Under the pieces are notes generated by a model. That model searched no databases. It was given only the letters and a program-made list of their open reading frames with translations, and was not told the origin of the DNA. Source: Paulinella micropora (lineage: Eukaryota > Cercozoa > Imbricatea > Euglyphida > Paulinellidae). From it: 64,000 nucleotides of DNA. The DNA is taken from assembly GCA_019918135.1 (NCBI GenBank), contig WBZZ01005557.1, positions 124,001-188,000 on the forward strand, in the 5' to 3' direction. The translations under genes were made by a program, and so were the position numbers. Below are positions 35,067-43,605 of this stretch, piece by piece. The number at the start of each line of letters is the position of its first letter. The stretch's first letter is position 1.

Positions 35067-35238
35067 GGGAGTACATAGGCCATCGGTCCTTTCCATGGGC
35101 TGATTGGTATAAAGCTCCTAGAGTAATGTTCTATGCCGTCACTTCCTTTATTCCACCGATTGGTGTGGAGACTTTCCTTATGGAATGGAGGACTGGATGC
35201 ACATGGCCTTTTGGCTCAGCAATTGGCAGGAGATACAC

Positions 35239-35239
<1 letters not shown>
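35067..35239 (+). mobile_element. SINE-like family B
   Basis: Complete unit followed by ATC/ATT repeats. Confidence 0.85.
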
Positions 35240-35298
<59 letters not shown>

Positions 35299-35568
35299 GG
35301 ACACCGTGATAGCCCAGTGGTCAAGTTCTACCATCTGGGCCCTGTCGCCAGTTCGATTCCCGTCGGTGCCACCAGTATTTTCATTGAACATACCGGTCTA
35401 TTTCTGGACCAGTATTTTCATTGAACATACCGGCCCGTCTGGAAGTGTTGGAACTGCCCTTGCGGGGGTGTCATTAGAGCTTATCGTCAATTCTTCGTAC
35501 TCCCCTCACGGGTGAGACGATGGAGGCGCATGTGCAGAAATGCATCAGCCATTGACAGAGAAGCACTA
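35299..35568 (+). mobile_element. SINE family A, double-module
   Basis: Same GGTCTATTTCTGGACC junction variant as 31933, and preceded by a family B unit in the same order as there. Confidence 0.9.
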
Positions 35569-35593
35569 TTATTATTATTATTATTATTATTTA

Positions 35594-35765
35594 GGGAGTA
35601 CATAGGCCATCGGTCCTTTCCATGGGCTGATTGGTATAAAGCTCCTAGAGTAATGTTCTATGCCGTCACTTCCTTTATTCCACCGATTGGTGTGGAGACT
35701 TTCCTTATGGAATGGAGGACTGGATGCACATGGCCTTTTGGCTCAGCAATTGGCAGGAGATACAC

Positions 35766-35766
<1 letters not shown>
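35594..35766 (+). mobile_element. SINE-like family B
   Basis: Complete unit with (ATT)n tail of about 17 repeats. Confidence 0.85.
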
Positions 35767-35814
<48 letters not shown>

Positions 35815-36030
35815 GTGATGCCAATCCATAACCATTTGGTGGTATGCTTGGGAGGAGGATCGTTGAGGCCTCATAAAATACCTTTAACTCCGCCATGCTG
35901 GCTGGTAACCCGACACAGTTGTCTGCCAAATTGTTATGGATGGGGTTATGAGGCAGTTTTAGCCGCCATGCTTGGTGTAGGCACTTGCACATTCGGCGGC
36001 ATTTTGTAAGATTACTAGAACTGCGCCCAT
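35815..36030 (+). repeat. Repeat family C, diverged fragment
   Basis: Matches the middle of family C (CATTTGGTGGTATGCTTGG, GCACTTGCACATTCGG) with many substitutions, so it is an older copy. Confidence 0.7.
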
Positions 36031-36034
36031 TTAG

Positions 36035-36340
36035 TCTGGTTCCCACAAGCCATGATTTATAGGGACAGGGATGCGAAAAAAAAACAAGGAATTTGGCATT
36101 CAGGACACTCCCCTAACGCAAATATTTGCGCGAATTCCAAAAAAATATCAGCATCAACATCGAGCCTGGGGCTAGCCACCCTGCAAATATGAGCTCCCAA
36201 CTCCTCCTGGTTCCAACAAACAAACCATGATTTATAGGGACAGGGGTGCGGAAAAGCGGGTGGGGGGGGGGGGGGTACACAATTTCCATTTCCCCCCTCC
36301 CCCCAAACCCGCCATCCCTACTCCCAACACCTTGCAGGGA
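36035..36340 (-). repeat. Repeat family E, two inverted units
   Basis: Minus-orientation units; palindromic core ACGCAAATATTTGCGC near 36116. The right end is the complement of ATCCCTGCAAGGTGTTGGG next to (AAT)n. Confidence 0.75.
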
Positions 36341-36377
36341 TAATAATAACAATAACAATAATAATAATAATAATAAT

Positions 36378-36609
36378 AGTGCTTCTCTGTCAATGGCTGA
36401 TGCAAATCTGCACATGCGCCTCCATCGTCTCACCCGTGAGGGGAGTACGAAGAAATGACGATAGGCTCTAATGACACCCCCGCACGGGCAGTTCCAACAC
36501 TTCCAGACGGACCGGTATGTTCAATGAAAATACTGGTGGCACCGACGGGAATCGAACTGGCGACAGGGCCCAGATGGTAGAACTTGACCACTGGGCTATC
36601 ACGGTGTCC

Positions 36610-36610
<1 letters not shown>
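36378..36610 (-). mobile_element. SINE family A, single-module
   Basis: First of five consecutive minus-orientation copies; complete with head at the right. Confidence 0.9.
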
Positions 36611-36647
<37 letters not shown>

Positions 36648-36648
<1 letters not shown>

Positions 36649-36872
36649 GTGCTTCTCTGTCAATGGCTGATGCAAATCTGCACATGCGCCTCCATCGTCT
36701 CACCCGTGAGGGGAGTACGAAGAATTGACGATAGGCTCTAATGACACCCGCACGGGCAGTTCCAACACTTCCAGACGGACCGGTATGTTCAATGAAAATA
36801 CTGGTGGCACCGACGGGAATCGAACTGGCGACAGGGCCCAGATGGTAGAACTTGACCACTGGGCTATCCCGG

Positions 36873-36875
<3 letters not shown>
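36648..36875 (-). mobile_element. SINE family A, single-module
   Basis: Its head is slightly shortened (GGGCTATCCCGGTG), so the acceptor-like start is damaged. Confidence 0.88.
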
Positions 36876-36912
<37 letters not shown>

Positions 36913-36914
<2 letters not shown>

Positions 36915-37141
36915 GTGCTTCTCTGTCAATGGCTGATGCATTTCTGCACATGCGCCTCCATCGTCTCACCCGTGAGGGGAGTACGAAGATTTGACGATAA
37001 GCTCTAATGACACCCCCGCAAGGGCAGTTCCAACACTTCCAGACGGGCCGGTATGTTCAATGAAAATACTGGTCCAGACGGATCGGTATGTTCAATGAAA
37101 ATACTGGTGGCACCGACGGGAATCGAACTGGCGACAGGGCC
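36913..37141 (-). mobile_element. SINE family A, head-truncated
   Basis: Two modules are present but the sequence stops at GCGACAGGGCC, so the A box is missing. Confidence 0.88.
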
Positions 37142-37168
37142 AATAATAATAATAATAACAATAATAAT

Positions 37169-37309
37169 AGTGTTTCTCTGTCAATGGCTGATGCATTTCT
37201 GCACATGCGCCTCCATCGTCTCACCCGTGAGGGGAGTACGAAGAATTGACGATAAGCTCTAATGACACCCCCGCAAGGGCAGTTCCAACACTTCCAGACG
37301 GGCCGGTAT

Positions 37310-37311
<2 letters not shown>
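37169..37311 (-). mobile_element. SINE family A, tail half only
   Basis: Contains the tail and stops after GGGCCGGTATG in the first module; no tRNA-like head. Confidence 0.85.
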
Positions 37312-37342
<31 letters not shown>

Positions 37343-37352
37343 GTAATAATAA

Positions 37353-37527
37353 TAGTGCTTCTCAGTCAATGGCGAATGCATTTCTGTACATGTGCCTCCA
37401 TCGTCTCACCCGTGAGGGGAGTACGAAGAATTGACGATAGGCTCTACTGACACCCCCGCAAGGCAGCTCCAAGCCTTCCAGACAGACCAATACTTTCAAA
37501 GAAAATATCCTTTGAAAATACTGATCG
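37353..37527 (-). mobile_element. SINE family A, GGCACCG subfamily, head-truncated
   Basis: Has the TTTCAAAGAAAATATCC body of the GGCACCG subfamily and then continues directly into family E. Confidence 0.85.
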
Positions 37528-37529
37528 AG

Positions 37530-37894
37530 TCCTGTCTATATGAGCTCCCAACTCCTCCTGGTTCACACAAACCATGATTTATTCCGACGAGGGTGCAGAA
37601 AATAGGCTAAAAAAAACAAGAATTTTGGCATTCAGGACACTGCCCTAACGCAAATATTTGCGTGAATTCCAAAGAATTTATATTAGCATCATCATCGAGT
37701 CTGGGGCTAGACACCCTGCAAATATGAGCTCCCAACTCCTGGTTCACACAAACCATGATTTATAGGGATGTGCGAAGAAAAACAAGGAAATTTGGCATTC
37801 AGGACACTCCCCTAACGCAAATATTTGCGTATATTCCAAAAAATCGTATCAGCATCAAGATCGAGTCTGGGGCTAGCCACCCTGCCAATATGAG
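37530..37894 (-). repeat. Repeat family E, two inverted units
   Basis: Cores near 37650 (ACGCAAATATTTGCGT) and 37816; the right unit is joined to a family D tail without ATT. Confidence 0.75.
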
Positions 37895-37960
37895 CCTGTT
37901 GGGTCGAGGCATGGAGGCGCATGGTCCTTGGACTCAGCCATGACCGATCAATACACTATT
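37895..37960 (+). repeat. Family D 3' tail fragment
   Basis: CTGTTGGGTCGAGGCATGG to CAATACACTATT; its ACACT(ATT)n ending resembles the end of family B. Confidence 0.75.
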
Positions 37961-37962
37961 AC

Positions 37963-38035
<73 letters not shown>

Positions 38036-38301
38036 GGACACCGTGATAGCCCAGTGGTCAAGTTCTACCATCTGGGCCCTGTCGCCAGTTCGATTCCCGT
38101 CGGTGCCACCAGTATTTTCATTGAACATACCGATCCGTCTGGACCAGTATTTTCATTGAACATACCGGCCCGTCTGGAAGTGTTGGAACTGCCCTTGCGG
38201 GGGTGTCATTAGAGCTTATCGTCAATTCTTCGTACTCCCCTCACGGGTGAGACGATGGAGGCGCATGTGCAGAAATGCATCAGCCATTGACAGAGAAGCA
38301 C

Positions 38302-38302
<1 letters not shown>
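38036..38302 (+). mobile_element. SINE family A, double-module
   Basis: Preceded by one of the longest (ATT)n runs in the window (about 25 units). Confidence 0.9.
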
Positions 38303-38343
<41 letters not shown>

Positions 38344-38614
38344 GGACACCGTGATAGCCCAGTGGTCAAGTTCTACCATCTGGGCCCTGTCGCCAGTTCG
38401 ATTCCCGTCGGTGCCACCAGTATTTTCATTGAACATACCGATCCGTCTGGACCAGTATTTTCATTGAACATACCGGCCCGTCTGGAAGTGTTGGAACTGC
38501 CCTTGCGGGGGTGTCATTAGAGCTTATCGTCAATTCTTCGTACTCCCCTCACGGGTGAGACGATGGAGGCGCATGTGCAGAAATGCATCAGCCATTGACA
38601 GAGAAGCACGCACT
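38344..38614 (+). mobile_element. SINE family A, double-module
   Basis: Almost identical to the preceding copy, suggesting a local duplication of SINE plus ATT run. Confidence 0.9.
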
Positions 38615-38639
38615 ATTATTATTATTATTATTATTATTG

Positions 38640-38908
38640 TGGACACCGTGATAGCCCAGTGGTCAAGTTCTACCATCTGGGCCCTGTCGCCATTTCGATT
38701 CCCGTCGGTGCCACCAGTATTTTCATTGAACATACCGGTCTATTTCTGGACCAGTATTTTCATTGAACATACCGGTCCGTCTGGAAGTGTTGGAACTGCC
38801 TTTGCGGGGGTGTCATTAGAGCTTATCGTCAATTCTTCGTACTCCCCTCACGGGTGAGACGATGGAGGCGCATGTGCAGAAATGCATCAGCCATTGACAG
38901 AGAAGCAC

Positions 38909-38909
<1 letters not shown>
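38640..38909 (+). mobile_element. SINE family A, double-module, B box mutated
   Basis: The B box reads ATTTCGATTCC, so the T-loop G is changed; the module junction is the TATTTCTGG variant. Confidence 0.88.
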
Positions 38910-38948
<39 letters not shown>

Positions 38949-38949
<1 letters not shown>

Positions 38950-39121
38950 GGGAGTACATAGGCCATCGGTCCTTTCCATGGGCTGATTGGTATAAAGCTC
39001 CTAGAGTAATGTTCTATGCCGTCACTTCCTTTATTCCACCGATTGGTGTGGAGACTTTCCTTATGGAATGGAGGACTGGATGCACATGGCCTTTTGGCTC
39101 AGCAATTGGCAGGAGATACAC

Positions 39122-39122
<1 letters not shown>
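38949..39122 (+). mobile_element. SINE-like family B
   Basis: Complete unit in the order A-ATT-B-ATT-D. Confidence 0.85.
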
Positions 39123-39172
<50 letters not shown>

Positions 39173-39174
39173 GG

Positions 39175-39792
39175 AGGGGTGCACAGTATGGCACCCCACG
39201 GGAAGAGGAGGTGGTTGGGCCTCTTCCCACTGGTTTTGAGGCTATGTCGTTGTGTTGGCTCCGAGGCTATGTTGTTGTGTTGGTTCCAAGGCTATGTTGT
39301 TGTTGGTTCCGAGGCTATGTTGTTGTGTGGGTTCCGAGGCTATGTCGATGTGGGTTCCGAGGCTATGTTGTTGTGTTGGTTCCGAGGCCATGTCGTTGTG
39401 TTGTTTTTTATAAGACATACACCACGTGGGATCAAAGGGGTATTTACATTCCGCGATCTAGGGGTGGTGACGGGTTTCGAGGCGTCCCAGATACTTACCA
39501 CAAAACGTCCTCATGCGCTGGCAGACCGCATGAAATGTCTGCTACCCCTGTGAGTACCTCCATGCGGGACCTACCCAGTCTCGTGGAGCTCTCACGCGGG
39601 GAAGATCAATTATTTGTAGTTGATTTCCTGCAAGGTACCCGACACTGTGCGGGTAGTAGGGACTTCCTTTTGGGGCCTTCTATGCAGGATGGTTAGAGTC
39701 ACTCTTCCCTCCCCAACATACCCACTGTAGTCCCTGTTGGGTCGAGGGATGGAGGCGCATGGCCCTCGGGCTCAGCCATGACAGATCAATAT
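39175..39792 (+). repeat. Repeat family D with expanded minisatellite
   Basis: Matches 32227-32692 but has about 150 extra bases at 39236-39400, made of roughly seven imperfect units of GGTTCCGAGGCTATGTTGT. Confidence 0.85.
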
Positions 39793-39795
39793 ATA

Positions 39796-39853
<58 letters not shown>

Positions 39854-39856
<3 letters not shown>

Positions 39857-40264
39857 CCCAAAGGCCTCAAGGCGTTAAACTGTGACGCCAACTCATAACC
39901 CTTTGGTGGTAGATGCTGGGGAGGAGGGTCGTTGCGCGCGTAAAAGATCTTAAACTCCGCATATGCTGGTTGATAGCCCAGGACCCAGCAGACACCAGAT
40001 TGTTATAGGTGGGGTTTCGAGGCAGCTCTAGCAACCGCGCTTGGTGTATGCACTTGCACATTCGGTGACGTCTTGCAAGAGGTTGCTGGGACTGCGGAAT
40101 AACCTCGGCTTAGTGCAGTCTTGCCCTCAGGAGCTCCATCGGTGGCCCCGATCATCAGGCGAGAGACTGACACGGGGGGGTGGAGGACCTCGAACAAGGG
40201 TATTGGAGGCTTATGTCCGTTGAGGATATGCCATTAGCTGCATCAGTACGCCTCAGATATAGTA
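39854..40264 (+). repeat. Repeat family C, left-truncated
   Basis: Begins inside the unit at CAGCCCAAAGGCC after (ATT)n and joins the next unit at AGATATAGTAAATC. Confidence 0.85.
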
Positions 40265-40759
40265 AATCTGCCTTGGAGTGTTGACTGTGACATATTTGAG
40301 GGAAATCCCGATGAAAAAACCTAGTCACACTTGCTAAGCAGAGTTCCAGCCCAATGGCCTCAAGGCGTTAAACTGTGACGCCAACTCATAACCCTTTGGT
40401 GGTAGATGCTGGGGAGGAGGGTCGTTGCGCGCGTAAAAGATCTTGAACTCCGCATATGCTGGTTGATAGCCCAGGACCCAGCAGACACCAGATTGTTATG
40501 GGTGGGGTTTCGAGGCAGCTCTAGCAACCGCGCTTGGTGTATGCACTTGCACATTCGGTGACGTCTTGCAAGAGGTTGCTGGGACTGCGGAATAACCTCG
40601 GCTTAGTGCAGTCTTGCCCTCAGGAGCTCCATCGGTGGCCCCGATCATCAGGCGAGAGACTGACACGGGGGGGTGGAGGACCTCGAACAAGGGTATTGGA
40701 GGCTTATGTCCGTTGAGGATATGCCATTAGCTGCATCAGTACGCCTCAGATATAGTAAA

Positions 40760-40760
<1 letters not shown>
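40262..40760 (+). repeat. Repeat family C, second tandem unit
   Basis: Complete head-to-tail unit directly after the previous one with no ATT between, sharing AGTA at the junction. Confidence 0.85.
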
Positions 40761-40802
<42 letters not shown>

Positions 40803-40806
<4 letters not shown>

Positions 40807-40854
40807 GAGGCACATGTCCAGGATCTGGATCTGATGCTATAGTCTGAGGAAGCC

Positions 40855-40857
<3 letters not shown>
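40803..40857 (+). repeat. Short ATT-bounded tail repeat
   Basis: AATGGAGGCACATGTCC followed by GGATCTGGATCTGATGC; a second copy is at 42473. Confidence 0.7.
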
Positions 40858-40885
<28 letters not shown>

Positions 40886-40887
40886 TA

Positions 40888-41059
40888 GGGAGTACATAGG
40901 CCATCGGTCCTTTCCATGGGCTGATTGGTATAAAGCTCCTAGAGTAATGTTCTATGCCGTCACTTCCTTTATTCCACCGATTGGTGTGGAGACTTTCCTT
41001 ATGGAATGGAGGACTGGATGCACATGGCCTTTTGGCTCAGCAATTGGCAGGAGATACAC

Positions 41060-41060
<1 letters not shown>
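40888..41060 (+). mobile_element. SINE-like family B
   Basis: Complete unit with a tail of more than 20 ATT. Confidence 0.85.
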
Positions 41061-41126
<66 letters not shown>

Positions 41127-41356
41127 GACACCGTGATAGCCCAGTGGTCAAGTTCTACCATCTGGGCCCTGTCGCCAGTTCGATTCCCGTCGGTGCCACC
41201 AGTATTTTCATTGAACATACCGGTCCGTCTGGAAGTGTTGGAACTGCCCTTGCGGGGGTGTCATTACAGCCTATCGTCAATTCTTCGTACTCCCCTCACG
41301 GGTGAGACGATGGAGGCGCATATGCAGAAATGCATCAGCCATTGACAGAGAAGCAC

Positions 41357-41358
<2 letters not shown>
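41127..41358 (+). mobile_element. SINE family A, single-module
   Basis: Head lacks the first G (GACACCG) and the tail has GGCGCATATGC. Confidence 0.9.
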
Positions 41359-41390
<32 letters not shown>

Positions 41391-41391
<1 letters not shown>

Positions 41392-41570
41392 GGGAGTACA
41401 TAGGCCATCGGTCCCTTTCCATGGGCTGATTGGTATAAAGCTCCTGGAGAAATGTTCTATGCCGTCACTTCCTTTATTCCACCGATTGGTGTGGAGACTT
41501 TCCTTATGGAATGGAGGACTGGATGCACATGGCCTTTTGGCTCAGCAATTGGCAGACGATACATACATAT
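41391..41570 (+). mobile_element. SINE-like family B, ACATACAT-tail variant
   Basis: Ends GGCAGACGATACATACAT before ATT, the same terminal variant as the copy in the OTU1 intron at 43398. Confidence 0.85.
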
Positions 41571-41589
41571 TATTATTATTATTATTATT

Positions 41590-41821
41590 GGACACCGTGA
41601 TAGCCCAGTGGTCAAGTTCTACCATCTGGGCGCTGTCGCCAGTTCGATTCCCGTCGGTGCCACCAGTATATTTATTCAACATACCGGTCCGTCTGGAAGT
41701 GTTGGAACTGCCCTTGCGGGGGTGTCATTAGAGCCTATCGTCAATTCTTCGTACTCCCCTCACGGGTGAGACGATGGAGGCGCATGTGCAGATTTGCATC
41801 AGCCATTGACAGAGAAGCACT
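41590..41821 (+). mobile_element. SINE family A, single-module
   Basis: Module altered to CAGTATATTTATTCAAC; tail intact. Confidence 0.9.
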
Positions 41822-41851
41822 ATTATTATAATTATTATTACTATTATTAGT

Positions 41852-42090
41852 GGCACCGCGATAGCCCAGTGGTTAAGGTCTACCATCTGGGACCTGTCGC
41901 CAGTTCGATTCCCGTCGGTGCCAGTATTTTCAAAGGATATTTTCTTTTGAAGTATTGGTCTGTCTGGAAGGCTTGGAGCTGCCTTGCGGGGGTGTCAGTA
42001 GAGCCTATCGTCAAATCTTCGTACTCCCCTCGCGGGTGAGACGATGGAGGCACATGTGCAGAAATGCATTCGCCATTGACTGAGAAGCAC

Positions 42091-42091
<1 letters not shown>
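41852..42091 (+). mobile_element. SINE family A, GGCACCG subfamily
   Basis: Third plus-strand member of the subfamily; acceptor-like ends GGCACCG and CGGTGCC pair perfectly. Confidence 0.9.
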
Positions 42092-42139
<48 letters not shown>

Positions 42140-42404
42140 GACACCGTGATAGCCCAGTGGTCAAGTTCTACCATTTGGGCCCTGTCGCCAGTTCGATTCC
42201 CGTCGGTGCCACCAGTATTTTCATTGAACATACCGATCCGTCTGGACCAGTGTTTTCATTGAACATACCGGTCCGTCTGGAAGTGTTGGAACTGTCCTTG
42301 CGGGGGTGTCATTAGAGCCTATCGTCAATTCTTCGTACTCCCCTCACGGGTGAGACGATGGAGGCGCATGTGCAGAAATGCATCAGCCATTGACAGAGAA
42401 GCAC

Positions 42405-42405
<1 letters not shown>
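42140..42405 (+). mobile_element. SINE family A, double-module
   Basis: Head starts AGACACCG; second module has CAGTGTTTTC. Confidence 0.9.
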
Positions 42406-42469
<64 letters not shown>

Positions 42470-42472
42470 TTA

Positions 42473-42523
42473 ATGGAGGCACATCTCCAGGATCTGGATC
42501 TGATGCTATAGTCTGAGGAAGCC

Positions 42524-42526
<3 letters not shown>
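42473..42526 (+). repeat. Short ATT-bounded tail repeat, second copy
   Basis: Differs from the 40803 copy by one base (CATCTCC for CATGTCC) and is flanked by long ATT runs. Confidence 0.7.
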
Positions 42527-42580
<54 letters not shown>

Positions 42581-42591
42581 TATTATTTTGT

Positions 42592-43121
42592 GAAGAGGTT
42601 GCCTATGAGTTGGTCTTCTACGTGCGGCCTTGGTGCGCGCTCCTGTGGATCCATGGTTCGCTCTTGTTCCTGCAAACACCATTTTACAGGCGTTTACTCT
42701 TACGATTGCTTCGACAATTATATTTAAATTTATGCGCACGCCTGCCACTCAACTCCTTTGTAGGCCAATTGCTTACACATCTTGCTTTACGGAACAGGTT
42801 CAAGGTTGGCAATGAACGTTTCTCCGTGTAAATATGAAGTCTGAGATTTAGGCGACTACAACTCGAAACACTGTCTCTTTCCCCAACCCCGAAACCAAAA
42901 GGAACAAAGGAAGGAAACACCAGCAGAAACTAAAGAAATGGAGTGCGAAAAGGAGCAATAGGGATTAGAGGTAGACAGGTAGCGGTATAGAGTCTTTTTA
43001 GACATTTCCAAATTTGTTTTCAACTTTTTTTTGTTTTTTTTTGTTTGGGAAGTGGTGTATGTGTATTTTGTATTTTACACATCCATTCTACGCACTCTTA
43101 TGAACTTTCTGCCCTCGGTGG
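42592..43121. other. No recognised gene
   Basis: Unique-looking sequence downstream of the OTU1-like gene on its strand, so it may contain its 3' untranslated region. Short ORFs on both strands show no recognisable domain. Confidence 0.4.
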
Positions 43122-43290
43122 TCATATGTCGATTCTTACATGGCAGCGCATGTGTGTAAAAACGGACGACATGAATAGGCGGACCTGTCTTTGTGCGGCC
43201 TGTACAGTTGCGGTATGCGGTTCACTGCACATAATGCAACGGTCCTCTGAGGCCGCGTTGCCGTAGCTGCAAACAAGAAAACACATTCCA

Positions 43291-43331
<41 letters not shown>

Positions 43332-43559
43332 AATATTATATATATGTATATATATGTATATATATGTATGTATGTGTATGTATGTGTATGTATCGTCTGC
43401 CAATTGCTGAGCCAAAAGGCCATGTGCATCCAGTCCTCCATTCCATAAGGAAAGTCTCCACACCAATCGGTGGAATAAAGGAAGTGACGGCATAGAACAT
43501 TTCTCTAGGAGCTTTATACCAATCAGCCCATGGAAAGGGACCGATGGCCTATGTACTCC

Positions 43560-43605
<46 letters not shown>

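Noticed and set aside
32853..40716. Conserved 60-64 residue ORFs in each family C unit
   Set aside because: They are present because the units are nearly identical DNA; no start context, splice sites or known domain supports them.
28680..42590. Many ORFs with poly-Ile, poly-Leu, poly-Tyr or poly-Asn joined to short conserved peptides
   Set aside because: The homopolymers come from (ATT)n and the conserved peptides from SINE copies; similarity between ORFs reflects repeat age, not selection.
28690..42590. CRISPR-like alternation of repeats and spacers
   Set aside because: The constant parts are ATT microsatellites and the variable parts are repeat elements; this is a eukaryotic mosaic.
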